From the IMG/VR virus record IMGVR_UViG_3300044972_000947, positions 1 through 47,025 of that record: a stretch of 47,025 nucleotides of DNA. One strand, given 5' to 3'. Shown one piece after another: positions 14,587 to 21,924 of this stretch. The notes beneath the pieces were generated by a model, which searched no databases, was not told where the DNA came from, and saw only the letters and a list, made by a program, of their open reading frames with translations. The DNA is from a virus. Every line of letters starts with the position of its first letter. Within the stretch, counting starts at the first letter, position 1. The translations under genes and the position numbers were made by a program.

Positions 14587-14933
14587 AGCTCAATCAAACC
14601 CTGTATTCTACGTTGTTTTTTGATTTCTGTATATTTGTTTGAATATGAATTCAACGCAAGAAAATACTGTTCAGTAACAGCATCAAAAAATTCTTGCACA
14701 TCTTGAATTTGCACAGGAGAGTTGTTTGAATCAACAAATACAACGTCAGTTGTATGTCCAAGATCCAATACAGTCTTGACATAAGTAATCAAATTGCTGT
14801 CAATTTTAAATACAGCACCGTTAATATAGTATATTAACTGTTGATTAAATTCTTCTAAAATAATTCTTCGTTGGTTTGACAATGTAGCCATGTAATTGGC
14901 TGTTTCAAACGCTTTTTCAATTCTTTCGTCCAT
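14583..14933 (-). CDS. conserved small T4-type phage protein, 116 aa
   Basis: The ATG at 14933 has GGAG six bases upstream, so I prefer it to a GTG at 14945, which would lie at the very 5' end of the transcript. The protein (MDERIEKAFETANYMATLSNQRRIILEEFNQ in outline) has a helical N-terminus, then YYINGAVFKIDSNLITYVKTVLDLG, a beta part, and a C-terminal helix. I recall this pattern as a conserved hypothetical in cyanophage and pelagiphage structural regions, where it has no agreed role. It is the first gene of the minus-strand glycosyltransferase operon, placed right behind a consensus promoter. Confidence 0.83.
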   Translation of the reverse strand: MDERIEKAFETANYMATLSNQRRIILEEFNQQLIYYINGAVFKIDSNLITYVKTVLDLGHTTDVVFVDSNNSPVQIQDVQEFFDAVTEQYFLALNSYSNKYTEIKKQRRIQGLIEL

Positions 14934-14952
14934 AGATAACTCCACAAGTAGT

Positions 14953-14981
14953 ATAATACACTACTTTAATTATCTAGTCAA
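14953..14981 (-). promoter_or_regulatory. sigma70-type promoter for the glycosyltransferase operon, with dyad on the -10
   Basis: On the minus strand: TTGACT (14981-14976), a 17-base spacer and TATTAT (14958-14953). The predicted start near 14946 lies about 13 bases before the ATG at 14933. A 7-bp inverted repeat, AAGTAGT (14946-14952) and ACTACTT (14960-14966), flanks the -10 exactly and could be an operator. The promoter type differs from the AATAAATA late promoters of the virion genes upstream. Confidence 0.78.
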
Positions 14982-14992
14982 CGAATTTAGAG

Positions 14993-15886
14993 TTATAAAC
15001 CTGAAACTACAGCAGTAGGAGGAGTTACCGATACATTCGAACCAGTGGCATAATATTGTTGAGAAATACTAGTCAATGTACCGTTTGCTGGCTCAAAAGC
15101 ATATCCGCCCGCACCGGCAGATGTATAAGAAAATGTTGGCGTAAAGATCACTTGTGTAGATCCTGCATTTCGTCTAGCATACAAATCATATTGATTTGGA
15201 GAATATTGGCTATCGGCTGCATCAACAAATTTTGTAAAAATCAACTGATTAGTAGTTGTTAAGTTATACCATCCAATATTCTGCGAAGTTCCTGTGCCTG
15301 TGTTTGTGGTAGTATTGGCACTCATTGATATAATACCCATGTTAGTCAACAATGTTGCCCAAGATCGATTAATAAGAAGACTAGTATCGCTTGTGTAATT
15401 TGTAAAACTAGCACTGAATTTAAAATTTCCGCCACTGTTAAAATAAAAGCGGGCTGCATCAGCTGATGCAAATGTAACAGTAACGGTATGACTAATCGTA
15501 GAAGCCCACGGACTAGTTCTAGTGGCTGGGACAAAGTTTGCCAAAGTTCCTTGGCTGGCTGGAGGAATAGTTAATCGATTGCTAGTAGTTGTATCTGCAA
15601 ACGTATTATACGCAGCACGATCAACTTCTTTAATTGTTGTACTAGTGGTTGGTAATACTAATAAGCCGCCCTCGTCGTTGCCTGTTTGGTGTTGTCTTGC
15701 TTTAAGTAAATCAGTTCTTAAATTATTCCACTGAGCAACTGTAATTTTATTATTTCTAGCAACTTGAGAACTCGCTAATGCTTGTCCGTAGCCGTAGTCG
15801 GCTGATCCTGTTCCTAAGATATTGCTTATTTTTGATTGTATAGCATTGTAATCTGTTGCTATAATCGATGTGCCAAAGCCTGCCAT
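14993..15886 (-). CDS. putative tail fibre/virion surface protein, 297 aa
   Basis: A Ser/Thr/Asn-rich, beta-type protein with no lysine-rich or helical blocks after the first 90 residues, as in virion fibre or decoration proteins. The N-terminus (GTSIIATDYNAIQSKISNILG, then VARNNKITVAQWNNLRTDLLKARQHQTG) is helical, and I recall it from marine phage structural proteins. The rest has runs such as NTGTGTSQNIGWYNLT. It is the last gene of the virion block, 32 bases behind the first tail-fibre paralogue, with an AGGAT ribosome site and no late promoter of its own. A role in host recognition is likely but inferred. Confidence 0.75.
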   Translation of the reverse strand: MAGFGTSIIATDYNAIQSKISNILGTGSADYGYGQALASSQVARNNKITVAQWNNLRTDLLKARQHQTGNDEGGLLVLPTTSTTIKEVDRAAYNTFADTTTSNRLTIPPASQGTLANFVPATRTSPWASTISHTVTVTFASADAARFYFNSGGNFKFSASFTNYTSDTSLLINRSWATLLTNMGIISMSANTTTNTGTGTSQNIGWYNLTTTNQLIFTKFVDAADSQYSPNQYDLYARRNAGSTQVIFTPTFSYTSAGAGGYAFEPANGTLTSISQQYYATGSNVSVTPPTAVVSGL

Positions 15887-15918
15887 GAGTTATCCTTTGT
15901 ATGCAAGTATAGTTATCA

Positions 15919-17415
15919 TTATAAAATAACACATTCTACGAGTTTAACCGATGCGTCATTATTGGTTTCTAATGCAATTGCAAACACATCAGCAGTATTG
16001 CCCATTGCGGCTTGGGCAGTGCCGGCGGCACCAGCTACTAAACGTTGTCCTTTAATAACAGACCCTGTCACTTTAACAGGAACACGCCCTTTAAGAGCAA
16101 CATATGTTCCACCTTCTAGTTCGCTATTCATCATATATGCAGGGTTTGCAGAAACTGCACCCAACGCACGGAATCCCACTTGGCAAGTTGTAACTTCTTT
16201 TTCGCCGCCTACCATTAGAACTGTGCCTATTTCATATTCTGCATCAGCTAGATATTTTTCTGCCAAGTCAGCATAGTTTGCACTAGTTGCAACACCTTGG
16301 AATACTACTGCATTTATATAACCGTTGCTATCTCTAGCAGCAATAGTGTTAATACTAGAGTCTGTACTAGCAGAACGATAGTTACCATTAACGCTTAATA
16401 AGTCAGATTTATCAGCAGTTCCTTTAAATTTATCAGCATGTACGTTATTAAATTTAAAGTCTAAAGATCCAATATTTGATACTAAAGTTGTGGTAGGTAA
16501 TATATCCACATAAGTGGTATCAGTACGACCACTAAATTTAATATTTGAAGTAGTTGGAGTTCCAGAAACAGTTGTTTTAAAAACAATTTCTTTACCTTGT
16601 TGATTTTGGATAGTAGGGGTAGTTTCTGAATCGTTAAAAATACGAAGCAATGCTTGCGGGTTACCAACTGTAAATCCTGCATGTGAAAACTGTACAGGAT
16701 TACTAAAAGTTGCATTAGTTGTTTGAATAAAAGAGCTGGCAGATAACCCACCTAATCTTTCACTATCAGTAGCAGTTCCCCAAAATCGGTGGCCAGTTTG
16801 TGTTTGCCCTAGATTATTTACTCCATCATCGTTGGTGTAACACAATGTTACGCCTTGATGTATGTTTGCAAAACCATCTATTTGATTAACAGCATTTAGT
16901 GTAAAATCTTCAGTGCTGATTGTAAATATTGTAACATCGTCATTGATAGCTTGGATAACTGCATGAGGATTTCCACTTGTGTCTAATAAGCTAACCGAAC
17001 GCATTTGCGTGACTGTTTGAGAACCGGCTACGCCTTGCGGGCCAATTAATGTAAAATTTGCACCATCCCACGCATATAACTGCTTGTTGGTCGTATCAAA
17101 CCAGAAATCACCAACTGTTAGGCCTGTTGGTGCAGTTGAACTAATTTCAGCGCCGCCGGTTGTGCGGAATTTAACACCATCATAAAACTTTAATTTACTA
17201 GAACTGCTATCAAACCAGATTTGGCCAGAGATTGCTCGTGGTGGAGGGTTGTTTGATGCAAAATTTTCCAGCAAAAATACAAAATTTTCATTTTGTACTC
17301 CGCCGTAACCGGCATAATTTTTACCAATTAGTTTTAGATCAAGAGTTGCATCGATAGTTCCGTCTGCAACCACTGCAACTTGTGCTCCATTTGTTCTAGT
17401 TATAGTATATGACAT
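15919..17415 (-). CDS. tail fibre-like protein, copy 3, 498 aa
   Basis: It shares its N-terminal module of about 90 residues with the next two upstream genes: MSYTITRTNGAQ, then LIGKNYAGYG, a NFVFLLENFASNNPP segment and ISGQIWFDSSSSKLKFYDG. This module probably anchors the fibre. A second WFDTTNKQLYAWDG unit follows, then beta-repeat shaft regions. The C-terminal 120 residues (YADLAEKYLADAEYEIGTV, then GRVPVKVTGSVIKGQRLV) form a domain often seen at the tips of phage fibres; it may be an assembly or self-processing domain, but I cannot show that. An AATAAATA late promoter lies just upstream. Confidence 0.83.
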   Translation of the reverse strand: MSYTITRTNGAQVAVVADGTIDATLDLKLIGKNYAGYGGVQNENFVFLLENFASNNPPPRAISGQIWFDSSSSKLKFYDGVKFRTTGGAEISSTAPTGLTVGDFWFDTTNKQLYAWDGANFTLIGPQGVAGSQTVTQMRSVSLLDTSGNPHAVIQAINDDVTIFTISTEDFTLNAVNQIDGFANIHQGVTLCYTNDDGVNNLGQTQTGHRFWGTATDSERLGGLSASSFIQTTNATFSNPVQFSHAGFTVGNPQALLRIFNDSETTPTIQNQQGKEIVFKTTVSGTPTTSNIKFSGRTDTTYVDILPTTTLVSNIGSLDFKFNNVHADKFKGTADKSDLLSVNGNYRSASTDSSINTIAARDSNGYINAVVFQGVATSANYADLAEKYLADAEYEIGTVLMVGGEKEVTTCQVGFRALGAVSANPAYMMNSELEGGTYVALKGRVPVKVTGSVIKGQRLVAGAAGTAQAAMGNTADVFAIALETNNDASVKLVECVIL

Positions 17416-17438
17416 CTCACTCGTTCCTTATTCTACAG

Positions 17439-17470
17439 TATTTATTCTATTTGTTAAGGCAAATTAGTTT
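17439..17470 (-). promoter_or_regulatory. late promoter for tail fibre copy 3
   Basis: On the minus strand, AATAAATA (17446-17439) stands 24 bases before the ATG at 17415. It matches the T4 late -10 box TATAAATA in seven of eight positions. AAACT occurs 19 bases upstream (17470-17466), inside the end of the preceding gene. A gp55-type sigma factor is encoded in the same genome at 45939. Confidence 0.7.
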
Positions 17471-19124
17471 GCCACTGCCATACTCCAGCCAATAACTGGA
17501 ACTGCCTTATTTCTGTGGTGCCGCCTACTTCAGTAACAACAATGTTTGCTTCTGTATTAAATTCATGATCTGCTGAATTAAACACATATGACAAGTAATT
17601 TGTGGCTATTTGGTCGTTTCTGTAACCCAACGGCACAGTTAAAGATAATGCCAGCGGTGCAGACCTAACTTTAATATCTACATATGTTTTATTTGCAGCA
17701 TCTGTGTCAAGAATTGGGTTAGCTAGTGACGATATACGATGGTCGCGTATGTCTACCGTGCCATTGCCTTTGGGATCCAATATAACATCACCGTCCGCTT
17801 GACTCAGATTTGAATAACTAAGAATATTATCCTGGATATTTAAATTGGCAGCTTGTAGGCTAATCAACGCTCCTATACTGGTCAATCCCGGAGCACTTGC
17901 AATATACGTTCCTAAACTGCTGCCTGTCAGTGCATCTTGTCCGTTAATTTTAAACGATTTTCCAACTGCTAAATCTATATTTTCTGAGCTTGTCCAGCTA
18001 GATGTTGCAGATAACCATGCTATTGTTTTATCTACATCTGTACCTGCTGCCAGCGTAATTCCACCGCCGTTGGCTGTAATGTTAGTTGGCAATGTTGCTT
18101 TTCCTAACACTATCATTTTATCTGCTATTTCTAAATTTGTAGTATTAATTGTGGTTGTTGCACCTTCAACAATCAAATCTCCACGAATCCTAGCATCTCC
18201 GTTAACATCCAATGAAGCCGTTGGCAAGTTAGTGTATATGCCAGTTCGTTTGGTAGTCGCATTGATAAAAAATGCAGTATCAAGTCCTGTTCCACTAAGC
18301 AAATTAATACCATAGTTCTGATTGGTAGTATTTGATTTAACTTGGAAAATTGATGTAGTAGCATTGAATTCAGTACTAGAACCTTCGCCTAACACCAATG
18401 GAATTGCATTTTGAATAGTAATAGTACCCGTCGTTGCTGAACTATCTGTTGTTGAAAGGAAGTTTGCGGCAGTTTTACGAGTAACGCCGTCAGCTGATAA
18501 CAAATAGTCTGCTTGTGTAACAGGACTGTGAAGTTTGATTCCTGAATATGTACCTGCATTAAATCCGGTGTACACGTCTCCTGCATAGCCTGCAATAGTG
18601 CTTGCAGGCGTAAATGTATCTTTACTCCAAATACCAATAGGAGTTCCAGCTACACTGAGTCGCAAAACCGTATGGCTAACACCAACTGAGTCAACAATAT
18701 CTTCTGTATAAAATCCAGTAGTGCCTTGTGTTGCGGTCCATAGTGGACCAGCAAGTTTAGTCGATGTGCCATCATTAAAATAAAGTTGCTGGCGGGTACT
18801 GTCAATCCATATATCACCTGCTGAAATACTACTGGGCACAGTGGGAGAAACAATTGTGCCGCCGCTAACTTTAAAAACAGATCCGTCGTACACTTTTAAT
18901 CTGTTTTCGCTGGTATCAAACCATAATTGTCCAGTAATTGGATGATTAGGTTGAGCAGTATTAGCAAAATTTTCTAATAACCAGACAAAATTATCATTTA
19001 TATATGTGCCGTAGCCGCTGGAATTTTTTCCGATTAATGTAATATCTGTTACAGTTTGATCTATGGCACCATCCACTAACTGTGTTAGTGTTGTTCCATC
19101 TGTTTTAATTATAGTATAACTCAT
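17454..19124 (-). CDS. tail fibre-like protein, copy 2, 556 aa
   Basis: The N-terminal anchor module is like that of its two neighbours: MSYTIIKTDGTTL, LIGKNSSGYG, NFVWLLENFANTAQP and ITGQLWFDTSENRLKVYDG, followed by a WIDSTRQQLYFNDG unit. The centre has SLDVNGDARIRGDLIVEGATT, a repeat type common in marine phage fibres, then NLEIADKMIVLGKA and NGGGITLAAG, where VDKTIAWLSATSSWTSSENIDLA marks another known fibre element. The C-terminus (YVDIKVRSAPL onward) is a short beta domain. The start overlaps the preceding stop by one base. It is probably trimeric and part of the host-binding apparatus. Confidence 0.86.
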   Translation of the reverse strand: MSYTIIKTDGTTLTQLVDGAIDQTVTDITLIGKNSSGYGTYINDNFVWLLENFANTAQPNHPITGQLWFDTSENRLKVYDGSVFKVSGGTIVSPTVPSSISAGDIWIDSTRQQLYFNDGTSTKLAGPLWTATQGTTGFYTEDIVDSVGVSHTVLRLSVAGTPIGIWSKDTFTPASTIAGYAGDVYTGFNAGTYSGIKLHSPVTQADYLLSADGVTRKTAANFLSTTDSSATTGTITIQNAIPLVLGEGSSTEFNATTSIFQVKSNTTNQNYGINLLSGTGLDTAFFINATTKRTGIYTNLPTASLDVNGDARIRGDLIVEGATTTINTTNLEIADKMIVLGKATLPTNITANGGGITLAAGTDVDKTIAWLSATSSWTSSENIDLAVGKSFKINGQDALTGSSLGTYIASAPGLTSIGALISLQAANLNIQDNILSYSNLSQADGDVILDPKGNGTVDIRDHRISSLANPILDTDAANKTYVDIKVRSAPLALSLTVPLGYRNDQIATNYLSYVFNSADHEFNTEANIVVTEVGGTTEIRQFQLLAGVWQWQTNLP

Positions 19125-21256
19125 TATATGACACCCGTAAAGATTATATAATTTATAGTTGTGTACGGATTCATAACATTAACCGCAGTTCCCAATTGTC
19201 CCGCAATAACACTTCCGCTATTAGGTAAACCAGATCCAGTGCTTATATTTGGTAATCCTAATCCAGGAACTGCGCTTGTATCACTTACTCCACCAGGCAG
19301 ACCCGCTGCATAGTATTGGGCAGTCGCACTACTTAAATTATGTTTGTGATCCGGAAGATTCGACGTAGTTAATGCAACAGCTTGGCTACCTGAACCTGTT
19401 CCAATCAAATCCGCAGTAACATCGGTAACTCTGTTAGCGGCTGCTTCTGGTTGGCCGCTAATTTGTATTCCAATATCATCTTTGCTCGATACAACGCCGC
19501 CGTTATTCATGTTGTCACGGCCCAGGGGAAATCTTCCTCTAAAATCTGGCAATGCAAATGTTGCATATCCTTGTAAAGATATAGCTGCTTTGTAAGTGTA
19601 TCCAATGACGCTATACAATACAGGATAGTCAGCGGTTCTTACTTCACTTCCATCGCATAATAAATATCCAGTCGGTACCACATTACCAGCAAACGGAAAT
19701 ATTACTCCCACCGGCACGGTTGCCACATGTTTGAGAAACACATCCTTTGTCATTCGAGATAAGTTAGACTCTCCTACTCGATATATTAACATTTGATCAG
19801 TAGCCAAAGAATCTGTTGCAGGATTTTTGTTACTGATAAAGTTCTGACTAAGTGTTGTATTAAAAATTGCAGTACCAAATGTACTCTGTCCAGTAAAACT
19901 CACAGGATCACTTGTAACATCGCCTGCTAAACTAAACACGGTCGGGCTGGCTAGACGAGCAGCTGAGCCGCTGATGCTACCTTCTAGCGTTCCTGTGAAC
20001 GTTCCTGTAAAATTACCCACAAATGACTGTGCGTAAATGTTTCTAAATGATTTTGCTGAAGTACCAATATCGTATATATTAGTAGTGCTTGGTAATAAAG
20101 CTGGGCCTGGTAAGGGCAAGCTAGTATTGCTATCAATCCAATTTAAATGTAATTGGCCGTTTATTGTAACATCGTCTCCCAATGTGGTTTTTTTACTCAC
20201 TGCAAGTCCACCAGCAGTAATAATACTACCAGTAGTTGTGGATAATGAATCATCTTCTGATGTGACGTTTATGCCGCCGCTTGTGGTGATGAGTCCAGAA
20301 ACATCTAATGTTGAAGCAGGAGAGGTATTATTTGTACCAATACCTACTCTAGAATTTGCGGCAAGATGTAATACTGTGATAGGAGTGTTATTGTCATTTA
20401 ATCTAAAACTAACACTATTTCCACTGGCTTTGGAATATAACACAGTACTTGTACCATCAGAACCTGAACCAATGTTAAAGTTTAAATTGCTACCAACAGT
20501 AATACCACCATCTGCACGTATGCTTATTGGATAATTGGTAACGCTGGATATATCTGTTCTTAAAAAATTTGCAGCGGGTACTGTAGTGGTTCCTACTAAT
20601 AAAGCATCTGCCTTTTCGGCTGTTCCCCAAATTCTAGATAGCGAATTAGTATTTGTTGAATCAGTTGAACTGAGATTAAATCCTTGATTGATTGTCGAAA
20701 ACCCTGTGACCGTTGACTTTGGTGTAAATGTTTCCTTGCTGATGATTGCTATTTGATAATCATTTGCATACAAACTAATAACACTATGAGATACGTTATC
20801 AGTATCAACAATAGTATCGATCACCGGGCCTGTTAATTTACCTGAACTAAATTGTGGCCCTACTAATAACCAATTGCTACCTGAAAATACATATAATTGT
20901 GCTGTTGTAGTATCAACCCACAGGTCTCCAGGATTACTGTTTGCGGCAGCTGGCACTGTTCCTGCTTTCTTAATTGATCCGGCTGCTGTCCAAATAGTTC
21001 CGTCGAATACTTTTAATAAACTTACACCTGTACTGTTATCATACCACAGTTGGCCTTCAACAGGATTGCTCGGAGGATTATTATTTGCAAAATTTTCTAA
21101 TAAGTGCAAAAAACTTTTTGCAATTTCAGGAGCGTATCCAGCATAATTCTTACCTACAAAATTTAAACTTGTTTGTGTGTTAAGTGCTTGATCTTCAACT
21201 GTGATGCTTGGTTTGGCAGGATTAGTTGCATCAGTAAAAGTAACTTGATAGGCCAT
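19124..21256 (-). CDS. tail fibre-like protein with collar domain, copy 1, 710 aa
   Basis: The longest of three tandem paralogues. The N-terminal module is MAYQVTFTDATNP, FVGKNYAGYA, FLHLLENFANNNPP and VEGQLWYDNSTG. A long beta shaft with SRVGIGTNNTSPASTLDVSG-like repeats runs to about residue 500. A phage tail collar domain follows (about 515-585): PVGVIFPFAGNVVPTGYLLC, DGSEVRTADYPVLYSVIG and FALPDFRGRFPLGRDN. Close to the C-terminus is LPDHKHN (about 637), an HxH motif like the metal-binding ones in T4 gp12 and gp37. The RBS is GGAG. It is probably a short-tail-fibre-like receptor binder. Confidence 0.9.
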   Translation of the reverse strand: MAYQVTFTDATNPAKPSITVEDQALNTQTSLNFVGKNYAGYAPEIAKSFLHLLENFANNNPPSNPVEGQLWYDNSTGVSLLKVFDGTIWTAAGSIKKAGTVPAAANSNPGDLWVDTTTAQLYVFSGSNWLLVGPQFSSGKLTGPVIDTIVDTDNVSHSVISLYANDYQIAIISKETFTPKSTVTGFSTINQGFNLSSTDSTNTNSLSRIWGTAEKADALLVGTTTVPAANFLRTDISSVTNYPISIRADGGITVGSNLNFNIGSGSDGTSTVLYSKASGNSVSFRLNDNNTPITVLHLAANSRVGIGTNNTSPASTLDVSGLITTSGGINVTSEDDSLSTTTGSIITAGGLAVSKKTTLGDDVTINGQLHLNWIDSNTSLPLPGPALLPSTTNIYDIGTSAKSFRNIYAQSFVGNFTGTFTGTLEGSISGSAARLASPTVFSLAGDVTSDPVSFTGQSTFGTAIFNTTLSQNFISNKNPATDSLATDQMLIYRVGESNLSRMTKDVFLKHVATVPVGVIFPFAGNVVPTGYLLCDGSEVRTADYPVLYSVIGYTYKAAISLQGYATFALPDFRGRFPLGRDNMNNGGVVSSKDDIGIQISGQPEAAANRVTDVTADLIGTGSGSQAVALTTSNLPDHKHNLSSATAQYYAAGLPGGVSDTSAVPGLGLPNISTGSGLPNSGSVIAGQLGTAVNVMNPYTTINYIIFTGVI

Positions 21257-21259
21257 TTG

Positions 21260-21874
21260 TTAAACTCCAACCAAGCCGGTTAAGCTCTGGATACGTACAG
21301 TGTAATCAATTTGAATAAGTCTGTTTAGGCTCTTTTGTACAGGGTGAAATACCACATGTGTCAGTAACAAACTATTACCAGTGCTGCTAAAGCTCTTTAA
21401 TCCCAATTCATCAAACACAAATGTGCCATTAGTAGCAGTTGCATTATCAAAAGCTAGTTGTCCTGAACTGTTGCCGTCGCCGTAGTCTAACAAACATGTA
21501 ACAAATAAATCACTGTAATTGGTGCCAGTTACGTGCCTCACTTCGATATAATTCCTACTAGGATCCAAGTTGTTGCTGGAATTTTGATTCACAACTTTGG
21601 AATATGTTTGATTGTATAAACTTGCATTTGATCCCGAGCTATTTGGAGTCAAATATGTAATAATTCCAGTAGGATCGATTGCGGTGCCGCCATTGCCAAA
21701 AGCCATTTCGTAAACAAATCCGTTGCCGCTATCGGCAAGACTGTTGGCTAGGGCAATACTGATGTTTTCATAATGAATGGCATTACGTTTATTAATAAAA
21801 ATTTCCCCAGATTCCGGGTTATAAATTTTAATGTGCCCTTCTATGTGGATTCCAGTTGTTTCTTGACTCTGCAT
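21260..21874 (-). CDS. conserved virion structural protein, 204 aa
   Basis: A beta-type protein of 204 residues with HIEGHIKIYNPESGEIFINK, then an IHYENISIALANSLAD helix, a glycine-rich FVYEMAFGNGGTAI loop, and ASGQLAFD-like and FVFDELGLKS segments near the C-terminus. I recall this pattern in aquatic T4-type phages between the giant baseplate gene and the tail fibres, where it is listed as a structural protein. It may be a baseplate-fibre adaptor, by position only. Its own late promoter lies about 20 bases upstream of the start, and only three bases separate its stop from the fibre gene. Confidence 0.82.
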   Translation of the reverse strand: MQSQETTGIHIEGHIKIYNPESGEIFINKRNAIHYENISIALANSLADSGNGFVYEMAFGNGGTAIDPTGIITYLTPNSSGSNASLYNQTYSKVVNQNSSNNLDPSRNYIEVRHVTGTNYSDLFVTCLLDYGDGNSSGQLAFDNATATNGTFVFDELGLKSFSSTGNSLLLTHVVFHPVQKSLNRLIQIDYTVRIQSLTGLVGV

Positions 21875-21894
21875 AATGATCTCTCTTTATCGTG

Positions 21895-21924
21895 TATTTA
21901 TTCGTTTATATAATGTGCTAGTTT
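21895..21924 (-). promoter_or_regulatory. late promoter before the 204-aa structural protein
   Basis: Minus strand: AATAAATACACGATA begins at 21902 (box 21902-21895). The same 15 bases follow in the promoter before gp6. AAACT lies 17 bases upstream of the box (21924-21920), overlapping the stop codon of the giant gene. It is about 20 bases from the box to the ATG at 21874, with GAGAG as a weak ribosome site. Confidence 0.75.

Noticed and set aside
14934-14945. GTG at 14945 as start of the first gene in the glycosyltransferase operon
   Set aside because: It would be the first base or so of the transcript and would use the ribosome site GGAG as coding sequence; the ATG at 14933 is correctly spaced from it.
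15836-16276. Long reading frames on the + strand opposite the fibre and baseplate genes (also at 17845-18315, 20037-20534, 41421-42002, 45455-45955)
   Set aside because: They run antisense to well-supported virion genes, lack ribosome sites, and have low-complexity compositions typical of shadow frames.
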